A DNA stretch of 48,190 bases from Nitrosomonadaceae bacterium (lineage in GTDB: Bacteria > Pseudomonadota > Gammaproteobacteria > Burkholderiales > Nitrosomonadaceae). Below are positions 18,147 to 27,107 of this stretch, piece after piece. The stretch lies in NCBI GenBank assembly GCA_014190895.1, contig BJGV01000001.1, forward strand, positions 177,845-226,034, read 5' to 3'. A model generated the notes under the pieces. The model was not told the DNA's origin. It was given only the letters and a program-made list of their open reading frames with translations, and ran no database searches. Numbering within the stretch: the first letter of the stretch is position 1; each line of letters opens with the position of its first letter. Both the position numbers and the translations under genes were made by a program.

Positions 18147-18725
18147 TTAGTCTATCTTTGTATGATTCATTCTTTGTAACCTGAACTCATAACGTTTTTT
18201 GGCATAATCTGCAGCTTTCTTTTTCTCTACATTTGTACCCAGTGATGAGGTATGGTTGACCCTATAAGGATCATGCTGCATATTATTTATTTCTTTTTTG
18301 GGCGGAATCATAGTGATGCAGTCTATAGGACATGGTGCGATGCAGAGTTCACACCCCGTACATTCTAGAGAAATTACCGTGTGCATTTGTTTTGTTGCGC
18401 CAATGATAGCGTCAACTGGACAAGCCTGAATACAAAATGTGCAACCAATGCAGATTTGCTCATCTATCTGTGCAATTAATCTTGGTTTTGACATACCGTA
18501 AAAAATGTTCAAAGATTTCGGTTTTACTCCCATAATTTTGGCGAGTTTCTGAACCCCTTCTTCATCACCAGGCGGACATTGATTAATATCGGCAAGACCT
18601 TTTGTGATAGCTACGGCATAAGGTTTACAGCCAGCGAAGCCACATTGACGACATTGAATCTGTGGTAGAACAGCATTAATCTCCTCTATTAGTACATCTA
18701 TATCTACCAAATTCCGATCAAACAT
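18147..18725 (-). CDS. rsxB: Soluble RsxB/RnfB-type ferredoxin
   Basis: A 192-residue iron-sulphur protein. The N-terminal Fe4S domain is [13 protein letters not shown]...CPPG (C-X2-C-X4-C, then a fourth cysteine), followed by two ferredoxin motifs, [12 protein letters not shown] and [12 protein letters not shown]. It is RnfB-like but has no N-terminal membrane helix, and no rnfA, C, D, G or E genes are nearby. The C-terminal tail is basic. It may be a free electron carrier; pairing with nth is widespread and suggests a link to the cluster of endonuclease III, which is inference. The annotation 'electron transport complex subunit RsxB' would overstate what is seen. Confidence 0.9.
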   Translation of the reverse strand: MFDRNLVDIDVLIEEINAVLPQIQCRQCGFAGCKPYAVAITKGLADINQCPPGDEEGVQKLAKIMGVKPKSLNIFYGMSKPRLIAQIDEQICIGCTFCIQACPVDAIIGATKQMHTVISLECTGCELCIAPCPIDCITMIPPKKEINNMQHDPYRVNHTSSLGTNVEKKKAADYAKKRYEFRLQRMNHTKID

Positions 18726-18763
18726 TTTTTTAACGTCTCTAAAAATAATGGCCTAGTTATTAT

Positions 18764-19774
18764 TTATGTATGTATCGCTTGTACTGCTTCACGTATTAGA
18801 CTAGGCCCACGGTAAATTAATCCAGTATAAATTTGCACCAAACTTGCACCAGCATCCATTTTCTCTTTTGCATCTATTGCGGACATAACACCCCCAACGC
18901 CGATGATGGGCATAGCACCTTGCAAAATGCCATATAGTTGACGAATAATTTTGTTAGCACGTTGTGTGAGAGGTGCACCACTCAACCCTCCCGTCTCTTT
19001 CGCATAAGGCAAGTTCTCTACACCTGTACGGGAGAGCGTGCTATTAGTTGCAATGACACCATCAATGCGGTGTTTAATAAGTAAATTAGAGATTGTCTGA
19101 ATTTGCAATGTTTCTAAATCAGGAGCAATTTTTACCACCAAAGGCGTGTATTTTCCATGCTGGTCACTTAATTTTTTTTGTTCTATTTTTAACGTGTCTA
19201 GCAAGTAATCTAATGCTTCATTATCCTGTAATTGTCTTAAATTGAGAGTGTTGGGAGAGGAGATGTTAATTGCAACATAACTAGCGTAGCAATAAACTTT
19301 TCTTAGACAGATTAAGTAGTCATCAACTGCATTTTCTATTGGAGTGTCTGCATTTTTGCCAATGTTGATACCGAGCACACCTTTATAGTTTGAGCGTTTC
19401 ACGTTTATTATTAGCTCATCTACCCCATGATTATTAAATCCCAAGCGGTTAATGATAGCGCCGGCTTGTGGAATCCTAAACACTCGAGGCCGTTGATTAC
19501 CAGTTTGAGGGCGTGGCGTAGTTGTACCAATTTCTATAAAACCAAAACCAAGTGTCGCAAGTGTATTAATATGCTCACCGTTTTTATCTAATCCGGCAGC
19601 TAATCCAATAGAGTTGGGAAAATTAAGACCCATAATATTACGATGTTGGCAGGTGACAGTGTGATTTGCTAGTAATCCAAATCGGTGAGCATTCTTTAGT
19701 GCACCAAGTGTAAGACTATGTGCAGTTTCTGGATTAAGATTAAAAAGTAAAGGGCGGAGTAAAGAGTAGAGCAT
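18764..19774 (-). CDS. pyrD: Dihydroorotate dehydrogenase (quinone), class 2
   Basis: A 336-residue membrane-associated flavoenzyme that oxidises dihydroorotate to orotate and reduces quinone. The N-terminal amphipathic helices ([21 protein letters not shown]) mark class 2. FMN and substrate blocks include [35 protein letters not shown] and [10 protein letters not shown] with the catalytic Ser, plus ATNSTLSR and [13 protein letters not shown]. It is upstream of rsxB on the same strand with 38 bp between, and may share its transcript. Confidence 0.97.
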   Translation of the reverse strand: MLYSLLRPLLFNLNPETAHSLTLGALKNAHRFGLLANHTVTCQHRNIMGLNFPNSIGLAAGLDKNGEHINTLATLGFGFIEIGTTTPRPQTGNQRPRVFRIPQAGAIINRLGFNNHGVDELIINVKRSNYKGVLGINIGKNADTPIENAVDDYLICLRKVYCYASYVAINISSPNTLNLRQLQDNEALDYLLDTLKIEQKKLSDQHGKYTPLVVKIAPDLETLQIQTISNLLIKHRIDGVIATNSTLSRTGVENLPYAKETGGLSGAPLTQRANKIIRQLYGILQGAMPIIGVGGVMSAIDAKEKMDAGASLVQIYTGLIYRGPSLIREAVQAIHT

Positions 19775-20047
19775 TAAATTAATTTAAATCCGAAAGGATT
19801 ATTAAATCTCTGTGAACACTAATTATAGTGGATTTAGATGAAAATAAACGCATCAGTTTTTTTACAGCATAAATTAATGTATCTAACATTCTCTTAGCAG
19901 TATCTTTAAACTCTTTACGAAGGTCTATAAATTAAGTCTAATATTTTAATTAATCTTATCCGATTGCTTATTACTGAGATCAGAATTATTATTTATTTTT
20001 TCAGTGAGTCTAGCATCTAATTTTTCAGTGCACATCTGTATTCTTTA
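19775..20047. other. AT-rich intergenic region before the TPR gene
   Basis: Divergent pyrD and TPR promoters must lie here. I see no strong hexamers, no tRNA and no credible small gene. The bases are strongly A/T. Confidence 0.4.
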
Positions 20048-20062
20048 TTGACAGGTATTTTT

Positions 20063-20998
20063 TTGAGAACATTAATTTTTTTCTTTTTTTTCTTTTTTTC
20101 CTCATATATTGGGCATGTTTATGCTGATTCTGAGTGGGAGAGTCTCAACCAAGAAATAGAATTAAAGTACCAACAGGGAAATTATGCCGACGCCCTTACA
20201 GCGGCAAAAAAAGCTTTACAATCTGCTGAGAGTACCTTTGGTCAGGATCATCTTAATGTAGCAATGAGTTTAAATAACTTAGCAGAAGTGTATCGCATGC
20301 AGGGACAATATGTAGAAGCAGAAAAACTTTTTAAACGTGCGCTAAATATTCATGAGGCAACTCTTGGCTTAGATCATCTTGATGTCTCTATGAATCTGAA
20401 TAATCTTGCATTGTTGTATCAGGCGCAGGAGAGAGATAAAGAGGCAGAGTCATTGTATAAACGTGCAATAAAGATTAAAGAGAATATTTTGGGCCCGGAT
20501 CATCCAGATTTGGCAACAAGCCTAAACAACTTAGCATCTCTCTATCAATTTCAAAGAGAATATGTTCAAGCCGAGTCTTTCTATAGCCGTGCGCTAGAGA
20601 TTAATATTAGAATTTTTGGTGTAAATCATCTAAGTGTCGCTACAGGGTTAAGTGGTTTAGCGGCCATTCACAGCGAAAAAGAAGAATATACTCAGGCCAC
20701 CTCTCTCTCCCTAAAAGCGTTGGAAACTGTTGAGAAGGTTCTTGGTCCTAATCATCCGGCTGTAGCGGCAAGCTTGAATAATCTGGCAGTTCTTTACACT
20801 CTTCAATCGCGATACTCCGAAGCCAGGCCACTAGTAAAACGTGCATTAAAGATCTGGGTAGATACTCTTGGTCCAGAACACCCCGATGTAGCTACTGGAC
20901 TTGAAAATTTAGCACAATTACATCGTAAAACTCATCAAGAAAAAGAAGCAAAATTATTAGAAGATCGCGCAACAGCTATACGAGCGATGCATCGCTAA
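20063..20998 (+). CDS. Exported kinesin-light-chain-type TPR protein
   Basis: About 311 residues. The N-terminus is a signal peptide with a run of phenylalanines (FFFFFFF) and probable cleavage after HVYA. Six 42-residue TPR units follow, each with the pattern (N/D/E)HxxVAxSLNNLA...YxEAExLxKRAL...LG, as in kinesin light chain and TPR_12 proteins. There is no catalytic domain, so a scaffold or binding role in the periplasm or outside is likely. Two TTG starts are possible. I prefer 20063, since ACAGG lies seven bases upstream; the other is at 20048. No ATG is available. The gene stands alone in an AT-rich stretch next to a TonB-dependent receptor. Function unknown. Confidence 0.85.
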   Translation: MRTLIFFFFFFFSSYIGHVYADSEWESLNQEIELKYQQGNYADALTAAKKALQSAESTFGQDHLNVAMSLNNLAEVYRMQGQYVEAEKLFKRALNIHEATLGLDHLDVSMNLNNLALLYQAQERDKEAESLYKRAIKIKENILGPDHPDLATSLNNLASLYQFQREYVQAESFYSRALEINIRIFGVNHLSVATGLSGLAAIHSEKEEYTQATSLSLKALETVEKVLGPNHPAVAASLNNLAVLYTLQSRYSEARPLVKRALKIWVDTLGPEHPDVATGLENLAQLHRKTHQEKEAKLLEDRATAIRAMHR

Positions 20999-21427
20999 TT
21001 CTTTTTTTTGAGTATTTCTGCAGTATAGAATTGAAATAATCCCATCTTTTATTCAGCTAACTCAATCTGTGCCATTACTATTTTAATCTACGCGTAAGAT
21101 TTACTGGACGTCAAATTCTTAACTGCGGTTCCAGATACTAGCCCATTTTTTACTTTTTTTCTCGCGAATTTTCTGGGCCGGATCACGTATCTTGATCCAG
21201 AATTCTTATTATTTAGAACAAAAATCTTAATGTATGTAGGAATAATTTTTTGGGAGAAATTAGTATTAATAATGCCATCTAAGATTAACTATTATATTAA
21301 CGTGAATAATTCTCAATTAGAAGTATCTATATTTACCTTAGCGTGAAATTTATTTGTAAGTTATAGTATGACGTACTTATTGGGCTTATACCGTGTATAT
21401 CTTTTTTTATGGAGTAGTATTATTCAT
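20999..21427. other. Long AT-rich intergenic region before the TonB receptor
   Basis: No coding potential seen. It contains an imperfect hairpin (21167-21204, arms AATTTTCTGG...ATCA and TGATCCAGAATT) that could end the TPR transcript, though it lies about 170 bases after the stop. I see no cobalamin or other riboswitch core. The right end carries the receptor control region. Confidence 0.4.
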
Positions 21428-21444
21428 ATGAGAATAAGTCTCAT
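21418..21444 (+). promoter_or_regulatory. Candidate Fur box and -10 element of the TonB receptor gene
   Basis: TATTAT (21418-21423) resembles a -10 element. Just after it, 21428-21444 is a palindrome, ATGAGA-ATAAG-TCTCAT. Read as the Fur 7-1-7 unit it is TGAGAAT-A-AGTCTCA, against the consensus TGATAAT-N-ATTATCA (11 of 14 positions). Its place in front of a TonB-dependent receptor fits iron repression. Confidence 0.45.
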
Positions 21445-21485
21445 CTTATAAGTTATTTTTTGTAAAAAATTTACCAGGTATTTGG

Positions 21486-23576
21486 ATTAATAAACTTCAT
21501 ATAATTTTTAGTTGCCAGTTTTTCTGTGTATCGGCAATTTTCTCGACGCAGATTTATGCTAGTGACATACCGATATTAAATTCGGTGGAGGTGACTGCTA
21601 AATCTGAAGATTTGATTGGCACCGCAGATAGTTCAAGTGAGGGCACTGTTCAAGGCACGCAACTTCTTGCTCGACCAATGTTGCGTCCAGGTGGGGTACT
21701 TGAGGCCGTACCTGGTCTGATTGTTACTCAACATTCTTCTGATGGAAAGGCGAATCAGTTATTCTTACGCGGATTTAATCTTGACCATGGAACGGACTTT
21801 CTAACTACTGTGGGTGGTATGCAGGTTAATCAACGTAGTCATGTGCATGGTCAAGGATATACGGATCTTAATTTTTTAATTCCAGAATTACTTGAAAGCA
21901 TACGTTACAAGAAAGGGCCATATTCTGCAGAGGAGGGAAATTTTTCTTCGGCTGGGGCTGCATATTTAGATTTTGTGCGAGTGCTCCCAAAGACTGTAGC
22001 TGAGATTACCATGGGTCAGTTTGGACACGGTAGTATATTACTTGCAGGCTCACCTAAGATCGGCAAAGGTAATCTTTTATTTGGCATTAAGTTTATGAAG
22101 TATGATGGACCGTGGGATGTGAAGCAGAATCTCCATAATTTAAATTTAATCACACGGTATAGTCAGGGATCCCCTGATAATGGTTTTGAGGTGACTGGTA
22201 TGGCGTATCAAGCCAGTGGTCATGCGACAAATCAGATTCCTGAGCGCGTTGTAAATAGTGGGGTAATTGGTCGTTTTGGTTCATTAGACCCTAGTGACGA
22301 TATAACCACATCACGTTACAGTTTATCAAGTCAATGGGCGCGTAAAAGTGAATCAAATTCAACAAGAGTTAATGCTTATTATGTTCATTCGCAGTTGAAG
22401 CTAGACTCCAATTTCACTTATTTCCGTGATTTTCCTATTGCAGGGGATCAATTTCAACAGAGAGAGAATCGTAATACTGTTGGTCTTAATAGCGCCCATT
22501 CTTGGTTTGGACAGTTTTGGAATCGACAGATGGAGAATGCGATTGGTTTTCAGATGCGATATGATAATATTTCTCCACTTGGAATATTTCGTACACAAGA
22601 AGGCGCATTTACAGTCAAGACCGATAATAACGGAACTCTTCAATCGGACACTATGCGTCGGGATATTGTGAATGAATACAATATTTCTTTTTATGCAGAG
22701 AACCGTATGCAATGGTTTTCTTGGTTTCGATCAGTATCTGGGTTGCGCAACGATTTCTATCATTTTGATGTAGCAAGTAATCTCGGCGCTAACTCTGGTA
22801 AAGCAAGCGCTAACATGATAAGTCCAAAATTGGCACTTGTTTTTGGGCCATGGGCTAAGACCGAGTTTTATCTAAATGGCGGTGGTGGTTTTCACAGTAA
22901 TGATGCGCGTGGAACCACAAGTAAAGTTGATCCAAATAATCCAACAATTCCAATTCAGAGTGTTACGCCGTTAGTTCGTACTTGGGGCTATGAAACTGGT
23001 TTTCGTACCGGGATCGTATCTGGTTTGCAGAGTTCTGTATCACTTTGGCAGTTACTGATTGATTCTGAACTTTTATTTATTGGTGATTCTGGTAGCACAG
23101 AAGCTACTCGCCCAAGTCGACGAAGTGGAATTGAGTTCACAAATTATTGGAACCCAATTAATGGTTTAGTTATCGATACGAATCTTTCCTTGTCGCGCGC
23201 GCGTTTCCGTGATGCGAACTCTTTGGGAAATTTTATTCCAGGTTCTATGCAACGAGTTGCGTCAATTGGTGTATCCATAGACAAGAACAATTGGTTTGGC
23301 ACTCTACGGATGCGTCATTTTGGGCCGCGACCGTTAGTTGGGGATAACTCACAAATTGGATCGAGCTCTATGTTAGTAAATATGCGTGCTGGATATCGTT
23401 TCACAGAGCATATTCAAGTGTCATTAGATGTGTTTAATCTAATAGATAGTAAACCCAAAGATATGCAATATTTTTATTCATCTCAGTTGCGCAACGAGGT
23501 AACGCCTGCTGCAGATAGGAATTCGCATCCATCAGAGCCACGTAATTTTCGTTTTACGGTGCGTGCAAATTTCTAA
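21486..23576 (+). CDS. TonB-dependent outer-membrane receptor, non-canonical start
   Basis: A gated 22-strand outer-membrane transporter. The plug domain begins LNSVEVTAKSEDL (TonB-box-like), then GGVLEAVPGLIVTQHS, NQLFLRGFNLDHGTDF and GQGYTDLNFLIPEL; the barrel ends in the aromatic FRFTVRANF. The subfamily (RGFNLDHGTDF type) has no substrate that I can name with confidence; the Fur-like box suggests iron or another metal. The first canonical start is GTG at 21585 (663 residues), but the frame upstream encodes a convincing signal peptide, INKLHIIFSCQFFCV then cleavage near IYA-SD. No ATG, GTG or TTG occurs there between the TAA at 21435 and 21585. I place the start at ATT 21486, seven bases after AGG. 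Alternatively the start has been lost or is a sequence error. Confidence 0.85.
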   Translation: MNKLHIIFSCQFFCVSAIFSTQIYASDIPILNSVEVTAKSEDLIGTADSSSEGTVQGTQLLARPMLRPGGVLEAVPGLIVTQHSSDGKANQLFLRGFNLDHGTDFLTTVGGMQVNQRSHVHGQGYTDLNFLIPELLESIRYKKGPYSAEEGNFSSAGAAYLDFVRVLPKTVAEITMGQFGHGSILLAGSPKIGKGNLLFGIKFMKYDGPWDVKQNLHNLNLITRYSQGSPDNGFEVTGMAYQASGHATNQIPERVVNSGVIGRFGSLDPSDDITTSRYSLSSQWARKSESNSTRVNAYYVHSQLKLDSNFTYFRDFPIAGDQFQQRENRNTVGLNSAHSWFGQFWNRQMENAIGFQMRYDNISPLGIFRTQEGAFTVKTDNNGTLQSDTMRRDIVNEYNISFYAENRMQWFSWFRSVSGLRNDFYHFDVASNLGANSGKASANMISPKLALVFGPWAKTEFYLNGGGGFHSNDARGTTSKVDPNNPTIPIQSVTPLVRTWGYETGFRTGIVSGLQSSVSLWQLLIDSELLFIGDSGSTEATRPSRRSGIEFTNYWNPINGLVIDTNLSLSRARFRDANSLGNFIPGSMQRVASIGVSIDKNNWFGTLRMRHFGPRPLVGDNSQIGSSSMLVNMRAGYRFTEHIQVSLDVFNLIDSKPKDMQYFYSSQLRNEVTPAADRNSHPSEPRNFRFTVRANF

Positions 23577-23951
23577 TCATTTTATCTAGCTCAACGGCAC
23601 GTCATTTCTTAGAAATATTGTTATTTATAGATACAGGGAAGTTCTCGCTACCTATCTACAATAGCTGAATAGTTATCAGGTTGATGTAGATAGCATTCTA
23701 ATTCGTCATGTGGCCCAGTATTTTTCTGCCCTATTTACTTAGGTTATTAGACAGATATTCTGGGCATCACAGGGTAAGGGATATTTTTCTATTTTTTAAT
23801 TATTTACATAGATCTACTAGCAAGGTAACGTAGAATTCGTTGTAAAATACGAGTTACTTTTTTTATATCTTGTATATGAGCTCATAGAGTAAAAAACATA
23901 AGTAGTAAATTTACTCGCCTGATTTGTAAGCGGGAGGGAGATAGTGAAAGT
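23577..23951. other. 375-bp intergenic region before the Sel1 gene
   Basis: No coding potential seen. TTGTAA (about 23840) followed 17 bp later by TTATAT is a weak promoter candidate. A GGAGGGA lies about a dozen bases before the next ATG, an unusually long spacing for a ribosome binding site. Confidence 0.4.
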
Positions 23952-24986
23952 ATGAGCCAGTTATTAAAATATTTATTACTAAGTTTTTTATTTTTATCTG
24001 TATTATCCAATCAGTCATTTGCTGATTCATTATCAGATGCCGAACGTGCTTATTTTACAGGTGATTACGAAAAAGCAGAGAAACTAATTCGTCCTATGGC
24101 GGATCAAGGAAACGCATCCGCACAAAATACTCTTGGTGTGATGTATCTGAACGGTCAAGGCGTCTCTCAGGATTATAAAGAAGCTGTAAATTGGTATCAG
24201 CTTGCTGCAGCAAGAGAAAATGTTGATGCACAATATAATCTTGGTTTATTGTATGAAAATGGTCAAGGCGTCTCTCAGGATTATCAAGAAGCGGTGAAAT
24301 GGTATCGATTGGCTGCAGCTCAAGGAAATGCTCTTGCACAGAATAATCTTGGTGTGATGTATGCACGGGGGAAAGGTGTCCCTCAGGATTATCAAGAAGC
24401 CGCGAAATGGCATCGATTATCTGCGAAGCAAGGACATGTCGACGCACAATACAATCTTGGTCTTTTATACAAACGTGGTCAGGGTGTCTCTCAGGATAAT
24501 CAAGAAGCTGTGAAATGGTATCGATTGGCTGCGGATCAAGGAAATGCACTTGCACAGAATAATCTTGGTTTACTATATGCCAACGGCAAAGGTGCAGAAC
24601 AAGATTACGAGGGAGCGGTGAAATGGTACCGATTGTCTGCAGCTCAAGGAAATGCTCTTGCACAGTATAATCTTGGCTTGCTTTATTTTAATGGAAAAGG
24701 TGTCGCCCAAAACCATCAAGAAGCATTGAGGTTGTACCAACTCGCTGCAGAACAAGGGCTTGTATCAGCGCAGTATGTTATCGGTTGGATGTATGCTAAT
24801 GGTCAAGGTGTTCAGAAAGACCTTATTCGTGCGCAGATGCGATTTAATCTAGCGACAGATAAAGGAAATAACGATGCACAGAAATGGCGGACTCTAGTGG
24901 CCAAAGAGATGACATCTATACAAATTAATCAAGCACAAAAAATGGCAGAGGATTGTGAAAAGCGTAGTTATAAGAACTGTGATTAG
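23952..24986 (+). CDS. Exported Sel1-repeat protein
   Basis: A 344-residue protein with a signal peptide (about 1-24, cleavage after SFA) and seven full Sel1-like repeats of 36 residues plus a partial eighth. The unit pattern is A(V)KWYRLAAxQGNAxAQxNLGxxYxxGxGVxQDYxE. The C-terminal tail (KMAEDCEKRSYKNCD) has two cysteines that may form a disulphide. Sel1 proteins are helical adaptors that bind partners; no catalytic residues are expected. At the DNA level the 108-bp units are very similar (for example around 24160, 24260 and 24480), so copy number can change by recombination. The neighbours are the TonB receptor upstream and convergent ubiE. Function unknown. Confidence 0.9.
   Translation: MSQLLKYLLLSFLFLSVLSNQSFADSLSDAERAYFTGDYEKAEKLIRPMADQGNASAQNTLGVMYLNGQGVSQDYKEAVNWYQLAAARENVDAQYNLGLLYENGQGVSQDYQEAVKWYRLAAAQGNALAQNNLGVMYARGKGVPQDYQEAAKWHRLSAKQGHVDAQYNLGLLYKRGQGVSQDNQEAVKWYRLAADQGNALAQNNLGLLYANGKGAEQDYEGAVKWYRLSAAQGNALAQYNLGLLYFNGKGVAQNHQEALRLYQLAAEQGLVSAQYVIGWMYANGQGVQKDLIRAQMRFNLATDKGNNDAQKWRTLVAKEMTSIQINQAQKMAEDCEKRSYKNCD
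24070..24860 (+). repeat. Tandem 108-bp coding repeats (Sel1 units)
   Basis: About seven head-to-tail units encoding 36 residues each. Blocks such as GTCTCTCAGGATTATCAAG recur nearly unchanged, more alike than protein constraint requires. This points to recent duplication or gene conversion among the units. Confidence 0.8.
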
Positions 24987-25035
24987 AGTACATTGTAAAC
25001 GTACATATCTAACCGTGTCTTAGTGATTCTAGACT

Positions 25036-25770
25036 TTAGAACTTATAACCTCGATGTATGGCAACCACGCCGGCAGATAGATTAAAATACTCTACCCTCC
25101 TGAAACCAGTCTGTTGCATTAATTGTTCTAATTCTTCCTGGGATAGATGCATGCGAATGGATTCTGCAAGATAACGATAACTATGCTCGTCATTAGTAAC
25201 AAGTTTTCCTATTACTGGCAATGCTCTAGATAGATAATTATTGTAAAGTGGCTCCAGTGATTTCGGTACTTTAGAGAATTCCAGTACTATGACACATCCT
25301 CCGGGACGAAGGACGCGTAACATTTCTTTAAGAGCCGCATCTTTATGAGTCATATTTCTAAGACCAAAAGCAACGCTCACGCAATCAAAATAATTATTAG
25401 GGAATGGTAATTTTTCTGCGTCGCACTGTGCTGTCGGAATAACCACACCAGCATCCAGCATTCGGTCACGACCTATAGTAAGCATAGAATTATTGATATC
25501 GGTAAGCCAAATTTCGCCATTTACTCCGATGTATTTAGTAAAAAGTATACTTAAATCGGCAGTGCCTCCGGCAATATCAAGTATTCGACTATCTGCCCTG
25601 ATTCCAGCGATTTCTACAGCAAATTTCTTCCATAAGCGGTGCAAGCCCGCCGACAGAAGATCATTCATTAAATTGTAACGTCCAGCCACCGAATCAAATA
25701 CACCGGCTACTTTGTGGGCTTTATCTATTTCTGAGACAGTACTGAAGCCGAAATGAGTAGTTTTAATCAT
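25036..25770 (-). CDS. ubiE: Ubiquinone/menaquinone C-methyltransferase UbiE
   Basis: A 244-residue SAM-dependent methyltransferase of quinone synthesis. The family blocks are [28 protein letters not shown], the SAM motif [46 protein letters not shown], and ending [15 protein letters not shown]. In a betaproteobacterium it would methylate the C2 position in ubiquinone synthesis. A DUF971 gene is upstream on the same strand with 85 bp between, a common pairing. Confidence 0.97.
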   Translation of the reverse strand: MIKTTHFGFSTVSEIDKAHKVAGVFDSVAGRYNLMNDLLSAGLHRLWKKFAVEIAGIRADSRILDIAGGTADLSILFTKYIGVNGEIWLTDINNSMLTIGRDRMLDAGVVIPTAQCDAEKLPFPNNYFDCVSVAFGLRNMTHKDAALKEMLRVLRPGGCVIVLEFSKVPKSLEPLYNNYLSRALPVIGKLVTNDEHSYRYLAESIRMHLSQEELEQLMQQTGFRRVEYFNLSAGVVAIHRGYKF

Positions 25771-25855
25771 AGATATTTAAGCTCTTAATTTTACGGCAGA
25801 AGCTTCTTTGTTTATTCTAAGAGATAGAGTTGCTTCTTACTGGCCACATAATCAA

Positions 25856-26224
25856 TTAACGATCTTTATTTTGCTCTTTCATTCTTTGTAGATATTTTTC
25901 CCACATCTCATCTTGATGTATACCGTAGTCGTAGAGTAGATCCCACGAATAGAGACCTGTGTTGTGACCATCAGAAAAGATTAGTTGAATTGCGTAATTG
26001 CCAACCGGTTCAATGTGACTGATACTGACTTCCCGTTTACCAATTTGCAATATCTCTCCATTGGGACCATGTCCACGAACTTCTGCAGAAGGGGAATGAA
26101 CTCGCAGAAATTCACAAGAGAATTCAAAGTTCTTGCCATCTACAAAGGAAATTTTTAGCAGCTTAGATTTTTGATGTAATTCTATCTTGACGGGGCTGGG
26201 AGTATCTTTTTTCAACCCTGCCAT
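25856..26224 (-). CDS. DUF971 protein (gamma-butyrobetaine hydroxylase-like N-terminal domain)
   Basis: A 122-residue single-domain protein. The pattern LLKISFVDGKNFEFSCEFLRVHSPSAEVRGHG, then VSISHIEPVGNYAIQLIFSDGHNTGLYSWDLLYD, is the DUF971 fold, also found at the N-terminus of gamma-butyrobetaine hydroxylase. There it binds zinc; here the usual cysteines are not obvious, so metal binding is uncertain. The gene has a GAGGAC ribosome binding site ten bases before ATG 26224 and precedes ubiE. Function unknown; related domains occur in Fe-S biology (Mrp/ApbC fusions), which is a weak hint. Confidence 0.88.
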   Translation of the reverse strand: MAGLKKDTPSPVKIELHQKSKLLKISFVDGKNFEFSCEFLRVHSPSAEVRGHGPNGEILQIGKREVSISHIEPVGNYAIQLIFSDGHNTGLYSWDLLYDYGIHQDEMWEKYLQRMKEQNKDR

Positions 26225-26344
26225 AATGATGTGTCCTCAGTGTAAATTTGCCTATAATGAACAAGTCTAGATATGTCCCAGTAATAACAACAGATCTTTT
26301 AAATATACGGGTAACACCCAGTTATTAATTTACATGTTGCGCTC

Positions 26345-26794
26345 TTAGTGGAAACCGAGTAATTCAACATCAAAGATTAATGTTGCATTTGGAGGGATAA
26401 CATCCCCGGCTCCACGTGAACCGTAAGCAAGTTCAGCCGGAATAATTAAGGTGCGTTGCCCTCCAATTTTCATGCCGCTAACGCCTTTATCCCAACCTTT
26501 AATTACACGTCCAGAGCCTAGTAAGAAAGAGAATGGGGTTCCACGATCAAGCGAACTATCAAATTTTGCACCTTTCTTTTGCGGCGCAGTAGCGCTATAA
26601 AGCCAGCCTGTATAGTGAACTTCGACCGTATGTCCACCACTCGCCGCTTCACCTGATCCGATTTTGGTATCAGTTTGTATGAGTTCTGTCACTTTAATTG
26701 CTCCTTGTTTGGTCTGAGAGAATGCAGTTTGAGAAAGTAATGCCATACCAAGAATGAATGCACTTAAATTAAGTATGGCGCTTATTTTGTTCAT
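26345..26794 (-). CDS. FKBP-type peptidyl-prolyl isomerase, exported
   Basis: A 149-residue protein: a signal peptide ([27 protein letters not shown]) and one FKBP domain. Domain motifs are [76 protein letters not shown]. These include the Tyr, Phe, Asp and Trp of the proline-binding pocket. It should speed prolyl isomerisation of periplasmic proteins. I choose the ATG at 26794 because TGAGGC lies a few bases upstream and the signal peptide begins there. A start 66 bases further upstream would add a non-signal extension. Confidence 0.93.
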   Translation of the reverse strand: MNKISAILNLSAFILGMALLSQTAFSQTKQGAIKVTELIQTDTKIGSGEAASGGHTVEVHYTGWLYSATAPQKKGAKFDSSLDRGTPFSFLLGSGRVIKGWDKGVSGMKIGGQRTLIIPAELAYGSRGAGDVIPPNATLIFDVELLGFH

Positions 26795-27107
26795 ATATGC
26801 CTCAAAGATAAAGAAAATTGGTAAATTATAATCTAGAATAAAATCTAATTCTACCACCAAACAAATTTTCTCTTTCCTGAAAAAAACACATGAGTTATAT
26901 TAATTCTCAAGAATAATTGAAATTCTGTGGTTGCGAGTTTGCATAGTGCATTTACTTTATTTTTTTACTTAAGAATTTAATGAGATAATTTATCAGATTG
27001 GCGAGCACCAAGAACATGAATTTAAAATTTACATATGTGGGAGGCGTATCAGAAAAATACAACAGACAAAGCTCGGTACAGGTCTAGTTCATCCGCATGG
27101 TTCTCAT

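Noticed and set aside
20999-21427. Possible cobalamin riboswitch before the TonB receptor
   Set aside because: I looked for a conserved B12-box-like core and stem arrangement and did not see one. A Fur-type site explains the context better.
24094-24663. 189-codon open frame antisense to the Sel1 gene
   Set aside because: Its apparent repeats are the mirror of the Sel1 units; it is a by-product of the repeated sense codons.
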